Positions 23,101 to 32,439 of a stretch of 64,000 bases of DNA are shown here, piece by piece. Each line of letters opens with the position of its first letter. The first letter of the stretch is position 1. The stretch comes from Chiridota heheva (Eukaryota > Echinodermata > Holothuroidea > Apodida > Chiridotidae). Below the pieces are notes generated by a model. That model was not told the DNA's origin, did no database searches, and saw only the letters and a list, made by a program, of their open reading frames with translations. The translations under genes were made by a program, and so were the position numbers. The stretch covers positions 124,001 through 188,000 of the forward strand of contig JAIGNY010004511.1 of NCBI GenBank assembly GCA_020152595.1, written 5' to 3'.

Positions 23101-24509
23101 TATACTTACCTGGTACTCTTCTAAGCTGTATTTGACGACATCACCTATTGTACTTACCTGGTACTCTCCTGTATTTGACGACATCACCTATTATACTTAC
23201 CTGGTACTCTTCTAAGCTGTATTTGACGACATCACGTATTATACTTACCTGGTACTCTTCTAAGCTGTATTTGATGACATCACCTATTATACTTACCTGG
23301 TACTCTCCTGTATTTGACGACATCACCTATTATACTTACCTGGTACTCTCCTGTATTTGACGACATCACCTATTATACTTACCTGGTACTCTTCTAAGCT
23401 GTATTTGACGACATCACCTATTGTACTTACCTGGTACTCTTCTAAGCTGTATTTGATGACATCACCTATTATACTAACCTGGTACTCTTCTAAGCTGTAT
23501 TTGATGACATCACCTATTGTACTTACCTGGTACTCTTCCAAGCTGTATTTGACGACATCACGTATTATACTTAAGTGGTACTCTTCTAAGCTGTATTTGA
23601 TGACATCACCTATTATACTTACCTGGTATTCTTCTTTCCTGGATATTACTTTTATAATCAAATTCTAAGTTCATTGCCAGGTATCCTGACAGATTGACCC
23701 AATATCAGGTCAAAATTTCCCAATCTACAACTCCCTTAATCTCCACAGGAGGTATTAGCTCGAAACATTCAACTTCTGGTAATAAAAGGATGGAAAGGTC
23801 AGTTCCATAAAGTTAAAGGTCATGTAACTGACCTTTCCACCCTTTTATCACCTGAACTTGTCACTTCTCACCAACAAAGCTATATTATATTTGAAAGCCC
23901 ACCTGGCAGTGTTTACAGTTGACTTTTTCAGCTGGAGATAGGCTTGAAGATGCAAGTGGTTTCAGGCAGTATATAGGGGTATTGTTTGTGGGGCTTATTG
24001 TTAAAGGACTTGTGTGGTCATATATCAGTTTAAATATATAATGTCCTGTCACAGCTAAGAACATATTTAAGATGTAATTACTTAACACTGAATAATTGAA
24101 TAGATTGAAAATAAGCAGCTTTCAACTTTTTGAATTTTTAGTCATAATTGGTCTCAAAGCCAACATGCAATAGGGTTTTTGTTTACATTGGGTAGTGGTG
24201 TAGCTTGATTGTAGTGATGCAAGTATAGCAGTGATCCTGGCCCAGATGATGCAACGATATACAAGCAAACAAACCAAAATTAAACTCAATTTTAAGAAGA
24301 AAATGCAGAACTAGTTAAAAACTTTTATTTAAATGACAAAGTCAAAGTATTGAAAACTATTAATTAACAAAGTCAAAGTATGTAAATATTTTAAAATTTC
24401 TTTTCAGGGTTCAATCTGCAATGACTGTCTGATCCTAGAATTCTGTGGACCATGCGGCCTTGCTCAGATGCAGAGGGAGATAGATAACGTAAAACAGGGC
24501 AGAATTTAA
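17047..24509 (+). CDS. PLAC8/cornifelin-family cysteine-rich protein, C-terminal two exons
   Basis: Two exons joined in phase 0 encode about 79 residues that match the PLAC8 (placenta-specific 8/cornifelin/ponzr) domain: LCAFCCTPCFMCSVAG, a cysteine pair around FMCLPLC, AVRAKIRAKYGIR, then GSICNDC, CGPCGLAQMQREID and stop. In the family the CC..PC..C and GSICxD segments are hallmarks. Members are small membrane-associated or cytosolic proteins linked to growth control, metal tolerance or epidermal roles depending on the lineage, so no specific role is claimed. The acceptor before 17047 shows that at least one upstream exon exists, but it was not recognised. The 7.2 kb intron contains a ~230-bp degenerate repeat, a 24-bp array and a 48-bp array. 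Confidence 0.88.
17510..18290 (+). repeat. degenerate ~210-270-bp direct repeat, T-rich, about 3.5 copies
   Basis: A marker segment (AACTGGAAAAGACAAATTC type, followed by CTCAGGTGGCAGTTC type) recurs in order at about 17609, 17812, 18087 and 18235, each between AATTTCC-rich stretches. The T-rich parts resemble the complement of the phased A-tract tracts. It lies in the PLAC8-like intron. Confidence 0.65.
18541..19346 (+). repeat. 24-bp minisatellite, about 33 copies
   Basis: The unit reads GCCTCTGATGGTATTCC then CTCCTAT. Variant units (GATAGT, GATAAT) and a shortened unit lacking CTATGC are arranged in blocks that recur at about 18890, 19050 and 19200, so a higher-order repeat exists. As 24 is divisible by three and no stop occurs, open frames of 254 and 299 codons arise on both strands; these are not genes. 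It lies in the PLAC8-like intron. Confidence 0.97.
19347..20426. other. intron spacer between two arrays
   Basis: No gene seen. A short palindrome, GACACAGGT-TGT-ACCTGTGTC, lies at 19530-19550. Just before the next array, around 20270-20325, a short motif CAGTGCCCTGTACAT is present two to three times. Confidence 0.6.
20427..23636 (+). repeat. 48-bp minisatellite, over 60 copies
   Basis: The unit contains GTATTTGACGACATCACC, then TATTATACTTACCTGG, then TACTCTTCTAAGCT. Two main variants alternate, GACGACATC and GACTCCATC, plus shortened units lacking CTAAGCTG. Each unit read on the minus strand contains CCAGGTAAGTAT, a textbook 5' splice-donor sequence. Since 48 is divisible by three, both strands stay open over long stretches. 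It lies antisense to those donors inside the plus-strand PLAC8-like intron. Confidence 0.97.
23637..24407 (+). other. end of the PLAC8-like intron
   Basis: Ordinary AT-rich intron sequence with no gene. A small imperfect inverted pair, GGAAAGGTCAGTT and AACTGACCTTTCC, occurs at 23791-23838. Confidence 0.5.
24408..24509 (+). CDS. PLAC8-like gene, last exon
   Basis: Acceptor TTTCTTTTCAG is followed by GGT TCA ATC TGC AAT. The exon encodes GSICNDC, then CGPCGLAQMQREID and NVKQGRI, ending with TAA at 24507-24509. The GSIC...C..C..CQ/A-x-R pattern is the conserved second half of the PLAC8 domain. Confidence 0.9.
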   Translation, partial: GSICNDCLILEFCGPCGLAQMQREIDNVKQGRI

Positions 24510-25229
24510 GCATTTACAAACCATCTTTGATCTACACCTGATAAGGCTGATGATCTTTGTGAAATTCTTGCATGTAATATATCTTACTCATTTTTAAGCA
24601 ACTCACCTGTATTATCCAATTTACCTTTCTATAAGTGTATTTATAGTCTTTGCAAATTAAGTATAAACTTAAGTATAAACAAGGACAATGTGTCTTACAA
24701 TCTTATAATTTGAAGTATAGGGACCATACTACAGTCTTGTATGATGCTAAATTTACATAATTCATGTGAACAAACCATGCAATTTAAGTCCTGTGCTCTA
24801 TTTTGATATAGCTTGTTGTATCAATTGTTTGTAATGCTTTTGTGTTTTTTCAGTTCAGGGAAAAGCTTGCTACAACAATTGTTTTGTATGCCTTGGGATT
24901 TTTTAGATAAAGGAACAACTTGTTATGTACATTGGTTTTTAATGCTTTTGATGGTTTAAGATGGTTGGGTTTTTAAGAAGCTGGTATGATCATTGAAAAG
25001 GATTTTGTATTCTTTGCAGTCATATGTAGCCCAATATCATCTTGACCTAAATTTACAGTCCCTGCGAAGTACTTTGATCTGACTTGCATCATGCACAAAA
25101 AGTTGTGTTGTCATTTGTTGATTATAGCTGATGCTGAAGTAAGTCACATTGATCCCAAGGTTTCTTTTGGTGGACAGGCAGAAGTAAACTCCCCCCTCCC
25201 TTGCCTCTGAGGATTTCACCTTCCTGGGA
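24510..25229 (+). other. 3' flank / probable 3' UTR of the PLAC8-like gene
   Basis: No AATAAA was seen close to the stop. At 24808-24960 a ~65-bp degenerate unit (AGCTTGTTGTATCAATTG ... AATGCTTTTG) is present three times. The true poly(A) site cannot be placed; AATAAA candidates exist much further on, for example at 28158-28163. Confidence 0.4.
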
Positions 25230-25509
25230 GCATGATTTCTTCCCGGTTCATGATTTCTTCCCGGTTGCATGATTTCTTCCCGGTTGCATGATTTCTTCCC
25301 GGTTGCATGATTTCTTCCCGGTTGCATGATTTCTCTCGGTTGCATGATTTCTCTCGGTTGCATGATTTCTTCCCGGTTGCATGATTTCTTCCCGGTTGCA
25401 TGATTTCTTCCCGGTTGCATGATTTCTTCCCGGTTGCATGATTTCTTCCCGGTTGCATGATTTCTTCCCGGTTGCATGATTTCTTCCCGGTTGCATGATT
25501 TCTTCCCGT
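25230..25509 (+). repeat. 19-bp minisatellite, about 15 copies
   Basis: The unit is GCATGATTTCTTCCCGGTT. Two adjacent units near 25330 are shortened, with CTCTCGG in place of CTTCCCGG, and are themselves duplicated. It is otherwise nearly invariant. Confidence 0.97.
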
Positions 25510-25589
25510 TTAGGAGTGGAAATTATTAACATACATTATTAGCAATTGAAAATGTATTAAAATCATTAGATATTTTACTAAACCTGCCC

Positions 25590-25745
25590 TACAATTTGCC
25601 AAATTACCCCCAAAATTGACCTAAATGTCCTGAAAACTGACCAAACGTTTCCCGAAAAATGGCCAAAATTTCCTGATATTGGAGAAAAATTTACGATATT
25701 TGAGAAAATTGTCCGAAAATAAAGATTTTTTTTAGAAAATTGGAG
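25590..25745 (+). repeat. phased A-tract tract (copy 3)
   Basis: A-runs separated by CTGACC, TGGCC, TTTCC and TTGTCCG recur about every ten bases, as in the tracts at 8655 and 14930. It lies just downstream of the 19-bp array. Confidence 0.65.
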
Positions 25746-28395
25746 ATTTTCAGCAACTTTTGATGGAAATTATATAGTTTACCAGTGCAATTTTTGCACT
25801 TGTCATTGGAAAAGTGTTTGGGATTTTTCTCATGAGAGGTGACCCTTCCTACACCTCTGCTGGTGGGGTGTGACCTTGTGACAGTGCCACCCCAGATAGA
25901 CTGTCACAGGGGAGAGGCTCAACATACAGTAAATTAGTGCAATTACCGCAACATTATGCCACAAGTTACCTAACCAACCCATCAAGATTCAAACAGACTG
26001 TACAAGAAGAGGGGAGGGGGCACTGTCCTAGGGTGTAAGTCGATTAAGCAGCCTGGAAAATGTTGTATATAGCTAAATTGGAAATAACAAGCACTATAGA
26101 CAAAATAAATAGTTACTGGCTGGGCCCAGGGGTCAGGTGACATTATTATTCCAGGGGTGTTTGCTAAGTCTCCATATGCCCTAGGGCCCAAACATAAAAT
26201 GTTGATGCCCAGGTTTATTAAGGACAGAGCATAACCATTATAGTTATATCAATGTTGTCATGCAGGGGTTAGGAATTTTTCGAAAAGTGGGGTGGCACAA
26301 CCTCTTTGGGGGAACTTATCATATACATGTAAGTCAAATACATATTTCCCCCCAGTCAGTAGAAAAAAATAGCTCAAAACAAAGTAAAACGGGAACTTCA
26401 GTTTGTAATATTTTTAATATTATTTTTTTAAGTGTGTGCATATTCCGGCACTTTCATTTTCAAAAGGGGCGGCACATTTTGTGTCCCCCACCTCCCACAA
26501 CTATGATTTGTTGTGACAGGTTGTAACATAAAGACAGTAAAAATCCAAGATTTCACTTAAAAGCTTCAGATTTTCCCAGGCTATTTGCCATTTGGTTTTC
26601 TTAAAAGAGAGTGAATTGGAGAACGAAAGATGAAATACTTTCATATTAGTCATTTAGTACAAAAACATAGTCAAATTTTTATATAGTTTGCAATGAAGTA
26701 TGAGTGATAAGGATTTTATTTAACAGAGGCTGATTATGAGGTGAAAATCCTCAAAACACCGGGTTGTATTAAAAAATTGTTATTTAAAAAGAGGCTTGTG
26801 GTTAGGAACCAAATCATGATATTTAGTTTAATGCAAGCCTGTCAACCGTTGAGCTGTTTAATCATGACTACCTGTTCAAAAAAGAGCTTTTATATTTTTT
26901 TTTACTTTTCGTATTTGAAACAGAAAGATAATTCTGTTGACTATTACATTGTTTTACTATGCACATTTTAATACTTATATATAGTTCTTTTGTAACTGAC
27001 ATTAACCAATTTGTTAACCTGCTTTAGTGTATTTTAGCTTCATTTTCGATGGAAAATTAGATTAGTGGTCATAGATTGAAAATGGCTAACACTAAGAATT
27101 ATGGATCTAAAAAGTCCACTGTGTAAATCTGTATTTTGTTAGTGGTTTTTTATACAAGTACAAATTTTGTCAGCAACAAGCAGTTTAAAAGCTTTTGTTG
27201 CTGAAATCTCTGTGCCAATACACGGCAAAGCAACAACGAACTATACATTGGGAATTATGAAGTGTATCACTTAGGTGCTATAGGAACCAATACAATAGGC
27301 CGGTCCAGGGGTGAACTGGCCCACCAGTCCAGCCAAGGGGCAGACTGGCACATAAAATCTACCGGTGCATGTGGAGGGACTGGCACCTCAGACGTCTTGG
27401 ACCAGCGGCTTAAGTTCCTCGGACCCACCGGCACGCACTGGCTAATTTAAAGAACAAAACAAACCTGCCATAATATGTTCCAGTACAAAGTATTTTTTTT
27501 ACTTCATCTTTAAACTCTTTTTGATACTATTTTGCCTTTTTTGTATTCTCTGAAATACTCAGGAGTTTTTTCAATTTTAATACTTTTTTCTACCTTTTTA
27601 GGATTTTCTGGATTACCTGATGTTGCTCAAATATAGTTTAAGGGATTGTTGTCTCAATTAATTGCTTGACCCGCCACCAATAAATCTGATATATACTAAT
27701 AACGACTCCCGCAGCAGTATTGGTTTGTGTAAATATTTTGACTAATGCATTAAAGTGATTTTTAAACGTTTTACGCAGATTGTAAGGTTCAGTCATTGCT
27801 AATTTGCCTGTTAGGGCAAAATTGCCGGTGATGACAATGATTTGATGATTGGTGGTACAGTACATCTGATGATATTCATAAATGTGAAAACAGTTTTTGA
27901 CTCCTGATCAATATAATTGCAAGTATAGTTATATAATCAATATTTTCTTTTTTTGTTGTTTGATTATTACTTCCTTCACAGTTGTATGCAAAATAAAACA
28001 TTGACTTCCATAATCTAGTTGGTGTGTGATCTGGGTTGGTATATGTTATGTGGCTCTTTTAAAGTACTTCCATGGAGACACATGTGTTTGTATTCTTGTT
28101 ATTTTGATTCACAATCCATTTGTACTCATCGTGTACTAGCATATATGTATAATCTGAAATAAAGTTCTAGTAAACCACCCAACGTGTTATGTCGTATGTT
28201 TGTACTTAAAAGGGAATATTCATTCTTTAAGGAATTAACATTTATACTCTTTTAAAGAGGTCAACCACTAGGGTAGGGTGGAGGCCCTTGAAGAGAATTG
28301 GCATGAGTATGTTTGCACACTTCTCTTCAGACTTTCAAGTTAATGCTAGAACTTGGATCTCACTATCAGCATTAAGCAGTCTATCGAGTGAGCTT
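25746..28395. other. no gene seen
   Basis: AT-rich DNA. A GC-rich patch at 27290-27445 stands out from its surroundings but has no recognisable domain. AATAAA occurs at 28158-28163 and near 27993. Confidence 0.5.
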
Positions 28396-29219
28396 ATCCA
28401 GGAGCTGTAACAGCTCCCTGGCAGTCTATCCAGGAGCTGTTACTGTAACAGCTGTTACTGTAACAGCTCCCTGGATAGACTGCCAGGGATCTGTTACAGT
28501 AACAGCTCCCTAAATAGACTGCCAGGGAGCTGTTACTGTAACAGCTGTTACAGTAACAGCTCCCTGGATAGACTGTCAGGGAGCTGTTACAGTAACAGCT
28601 GTTACAGTAACAGCTCCCTGGATGGACTGCCAGGGAGCTGTTACAGTAACAGCTGTTACAGTAACAGCTCCCTGGATAGACTGCCAGGGATCTGTTACAG
28701 TAACAGCTCCTAAATAGACTGCCAGGAGCTGTTACTGTAACAGCTGTTACAGTAACAGCTCCTGGATAGACTGTCGGGAGCTGTTACGGTAAGTAACAGC
28801 TGTTACAGTAACAGCTCCTGGATGGACTGCCAGGGAGCTGTTACAGTAACAGCTGTTACAGTAACAGCTCCCTGGATAGACTGCCAGGGATCTGTTACAG
28901 TAACAGCTCCCTAAATAGACTGCCAGGGAGCTGTTACTGTAACAGCTGTTACTGTAACAGCTCCTGACAGTCTATCCAGGGAGCTGTTACTGTAATAGCT
29001 GTTACTGTAACAGCTCCCTGGCAGTCTATTTAGGGAGCTGTTACTGTAACAGATCCCTGGCAGTCTATCCAGAGAGCTGTTACTGTAACAGATCCCTGGC
29101 AGTCTATCCAGGGAGCTGCTACTGTAACAGATCCCTGGCAGTCTATCTAGGGAGCTGTTACTGTAACAGCTCCCTGGCAGTCTATCCAGGGAGCTGTTAC
29201 TGTAACAGCTCCCTGGTAT
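28396..29219. repeat. palindromic hairpin array
   Basis: The array is built from the palindrome CTGTTACAGTAACAG (or CTGTTACTGTAACAG) flanked by AGCTCCCTGG and CCAGGGAGCT, with spacer GGATAGACTGCC. In the first two thirds the spacer reads GGATAGACTGCC and the palindrome is often doubled (~54-bp period). From about 28965 the spacer appears in reverse complement, GGCAGTCTATCC, with a single palindrome (~39-bp period). Each unit can fold into a stem, and the two halves are inverted relative to one another. Confidence 0.95.
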
Positions 29220-29623
29220 ATCAGAACAAAAAGGGGGACTACCCTTAAGTTCTTCAGCAAATTCTGCAGTTAAAAAAACTCGAACATCAATGATGTAGTA
29301 GCTCAACATATATCAGGGGTGGTTAGGTCTGTTTTTTGTTTGGTGGGTTGTCAATTCGAGTAGACTGGGTTTGTGAGGAAAGAAATACATGTTTCATATT
29401 TATTTTGGGGAAAATGCAAGCGGGAGCTTTATTATCGTTGTGAATCTAGAACAAATGATGTAGTAGTTCAATATATGTTCTGGGGCTGGGTATCAGACTT
29501 TTTGTTGGTGGGGAGTTACATTGGGTCATATGTTTTAGGGCTGGGCATTAAACATGTTTTTGTTAGTGGTTACTTACATTGGGTAGGCTTGGGTTGTTAG
29601 GAAAGGAATACAAGTTTGATTAG
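29220..29623. other. no gene seen
   Basis: G/T-rich sequence with diverged internal repetition (GTAGTAGCTCAACATAT near 29297 and GTAGTAGTTCAATATAT near 29460). No gene recognised. Confidence 0.45.
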
Positions 29624-30287
29624 CAGTGGCACAACAAAAGGATTTGGGACTTGCCTCTAACAATGACAGTGCAATATCTTTGTTATGGGACCCTAAGCAC
29701 CAGAGGTGTCGGAAGGAACTCGGGGAAACGGAGAGAGCAGAAAATCAAGTTCATGTGCTTCGGTTTTAGGTTTACCAAGGTTAATAATGTCTCAACAGAA
29801 CTTCATTGGAGTATTTACATCAAGATGCCTACCGTGATGGCACTGGTTGGAGACCCACTGGAATTCAAACCCGGGAGGCTATATTGGAAAGCTGAAGCTT
29901 TACCACACTGCCACGGAGGTAAAATCTTATGCTTTAATTATGTTGAATGAATACTAACTGTATGTGAGAACCTCTATGTATTTTGAAGTATTTGTGAGTG
30001 AGTGGATATCTATTTGTATTCAAGTTTGAAGAATGACCCAGAATAACTTCAAATAAGTTTCAAAAGGGCACCTTTAGGTTTCACACCAGTCTGCCCACAG
30101 AATCCAGAACAGTCCGCCCACAACTTTCAAAAGGGCAACTCCTGTCCCCGACTGCACAATTTCAAAAGGGCACATTCTGCCCTTTACTATAGGGCCCGGG
30201 GCAGTGCCCCCCCCTGCTGCCGTGGTTCCGACATAAATGCAGAGGCCAAAATCCCTTTGGGCCTGCAGGACTCTAGTTGCCCCACTG
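29624..30287. mobile_element. possible TIR element with tRNA-like insert
   Basis: The left end reads CAGTGGCACAAC, and about 650 bp later GTTGCCCCACTG gives the matching inverted end. CAGTGG ends are common in hAT-like MITEs, and a clear case lies at 46971. The 8 bp flanks do not match convincingly, so the call is tentative. Confidence 0.3.
29849..29921 (-). mobile_element. tRNA-derived SINE-like fragment
   Basis: On the minus strand GTGGCAGTGTGGTAAAGC resembles a tRNA D-arm/A box, and about 35 bases later GGGTTTGAATTCC resembles the T-arm/B box (GGTTCGAATCC). The spacing fits a tRNA, but the acceptor stem does not pair, so it is a SINE head or tRNA pseudogene rather than a working tRNA. Confidence 0.4.
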
Positions 30288-30699
30288 TGTGTGGGAACTC
30301 TAATATCATTTGAATATGTGAAAACTGTTTTTCAAGTAAACCTAAAAAAGCTAAGCCTCAACATCAATATGATGCACATTTATTAACAATGTTTGCTTTT
30401 AAGTGAAATAGAAACCATAAACAGACATACCAACAGCAAAATACTTTTGCATCAAATCAAGATGGATTTTACATCATTGACAAGACATGATTTTAACTAT
30501 TGATAATGTATAAGCCATTCTGGGCAAATAATTATCGCAACTAACGGGCCTAATAGCATCATACAAATACACTTCCAAGTAGCAATCATTGTAACAAAAT
30601 ATAACTAAAACAATCTTTAAACTTACTTTTGAGGCCCTCTTTAATATAAGATGGATACTTGACCCCTGAATCCTTCAAGATACCCATCACAGATAACGG

Positions 30700-31115
30700 T
30701 GATTTTCCAGAAAAAGGAATAAAATGTTCCTATATTCCAAAGAATGTGTCCGAAAATGAAAGAAATTGCTTGAGAATTGGCCAAAAAATTCCAAAAGTGA
30801 GGAAAATTTTCCAAAAATAAGCCAAATGTTCCGAAAAAGAGCAAAAATTCCTGAAAATGAGCAAATTTTCAGATAAATAAAAAAGAATAGTACCGGAAAG
30901 AAAAAGAAAATCAAGAAAATGTTCTCGAAGAAAATTGTCCGGAACTGAAGGAAATTACCCCCATATTGGACAAAAAGTTCCCGAAAATAGGCACTATTTT
31001 TCAAAAATAAAGTGGAATTTCCCGAAAACTACCCGAAAATGAAAGAAAATTTTACAAAAATGTTCTAAAAATCAAAGAAAATTGTCCAGATATGAAGGAA
31101 AACTTTCAAAAACAA
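30700..31115 (+). repeat. phased A-tract tract (copy 4)
   Basis: This is the longest plain tract. Between about 31030 and 31085 A-runs fall 10, 10, 11 and 11 bases apart, with spacers such as TGAAAG, TTTTAC, TGTTCT and TCAAAG. Recurrent words are CCGAAAATG, GAAAATTG and CAAAAATG. Confidence 0.75.
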
Positions 31116-31250
31116 AGCAAAAGTTACCCGGGGTTGGGGGACATATAACAAGTCAAAAATTCATCAAAAAGGTCCGTTTTGTGTATTGGCACCCCCTTTC
31201 CACCCCACCACTAAGAATTTCTTTAGGCACTGAATTTATGCATAAGTTAC

Positions 31251-31298
31251 AGTAATACAGTCTGTACAGGGAGCTGTTATTTGAGTAATAGCTCCCTG
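31251..31298 (+). repeat. single diverged unit of the palindromic hairpin array
   Basis: CAGTCTGTA is followed by CAGGGAGCTGTTATT-TGAGT-AATAGCTCCCTG, a hairpin of the same build as the 28.4-29.2 kb array (CAGTCTATCC, AGGGAGCTGTTA, TAACAGCTCCCT). It stands alone 2 kb downstream of the array. Confidence 0.7.
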
Positions 31299-31299
31299 G

Positions 31300-31951
31300 T
31301 CTGTAGCTTAGCAAACAAACAAGTTACTGTATAAAATTACTGGCAAGCGTCTAATGCCATCTACAGGGGACTGCAAGGTATTTTTTTTTATCAGTGAGTT
31401 ATTAACACTGGTGATTTTACAGCCAGAGATTCAATCTCGTTATAAGCTTGAAATAACCTATTTAGTCATTCTTGGCTTTAAATAGGTTTTGTAAACCCAA
31501 TTTAAAGCCCAAATCAGCTATCAACTACAAAAGTTATATTGGACTACTCATTGGGAGAAATCCCAAACGGGAAATCACGCTCGATTAGCATATGTGCAAG
31601 ACGGTATATTAACGCTCCAGCTAATGAAAATATGTTTTCTTTTAAACGGAGATGATCGGTGGTATTTCCTGAGCCAATGTTATTACATATGCTAAATTCC
31701 TTCGGATTGCGCCAAATGAAATCAAATATTTGAAAGATTTTAAAAGAATTTTGTAATGCAGAACTTCTTATAACCATGCAACAATATGAATTGTTATTGC
31801 ATCAACATCGATCTATTTAAACCAAACATAGCAACACAGCAAAATCTCTAAAAGACGCATAGGATTTGACAAACGCTGCAAAAATCTGAACGTATCCGGG
31901 TGAGAACCTGGCTCTTAAGTTAGTCGTCGCATAAGCTCAACACCTTAAAGG
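31300..31951. other. no gene seen
   Basis: Ordinary AT-rich DNA, with stops in all frames and no repeat recognised. Confidence 0.5.
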
Positions 31952-32019
31952 ATTTGTTTGTTTGTTTGATGAGGGCTTAACAGCACCACCACAACGAGGG
32001 TCAAATTGTGCCTGAGAGG
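31952..32019 (-). mobile_element. 3' tail of the (CAAA)n retroposon family, reverse copy
   Basis: The reverse complement reads AGGCACAATTTGACC ... TTAAGCCCTCATCAAAC followed by AAAC repeats, matching 6849-6912 with few differences. Confidence 0.65.
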
Positions 32020-32237
32020 TTAGATCGTTCTAGAGGTAGGAAGGAAAGAAAACTGGGAGATTGAGAGAAATACAACAACTGAAAGTCGGAAAGCTGGGAT
32101 CGAGAGAGGAGGTGCATGGGTGAAAAAGGAAAAAAAAAGTAGTGGGAGAGGACTAAATATGGTTGTAGAGGGAAGCATAATGAAGGAGATAATTTTATCA
32201 GGAGGGTTTTTCTGGAAGAACTCGGCAAATGAGTTGT

Positions 32238-32415
32238 TAATTAAAAATTCATATTTCGCATTTGGTCTGAAGATAGTCATCTTGAAAGAATGCATCATAT
32301 CCCTCTAAAAAACAGCCTGTGCTTATTTTTAGCTCAAAATCACAGGCTGTTCTTTACAGGGATAAGAATTCTTTCAAGTTATCTTGAGACCAAATGCGAA
32401 ATACAAATTTAATTA
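32238..32415. repeat. fold-back inverted repeat with ~80-bp arms
   Basis: The left arm (TTTCGCATTTGGTCTGAAG, CTTGAAAGAAT, CAGCCTGTG) is the diverged reverse complement of 32341-32413, with a loop of about 20 bp (32321-32340). It could form a long hairpin. It adjoins the LINE remnant that starts near 32440. Confidence 0.75.
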
Positions 32416-32439
32416 CTGCTACTGTGTGGAACAGAAGCT

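Noticed and set aside
20233-23668. Repeat proteins such as EEYQVSIIGDVVKYSL and SKLYLTTSPIILTWY
   Set aside because: They are the two strands of the 48-bp array. The frames end wherever a shortened unit breaks the rhythm.
29849-29921. Functional tRNA gene on the minus strand
   Set aside because: The acceptor stem does not pair and the anticodon arm is not convincing; treated as a SINE-like fragment instead.
30641-31004. Minus-strand frames rich in phenylalanine
   Set aside because: They arise from translating the A-tract tract on its T-rich strand (TTT codons); no protein signal.
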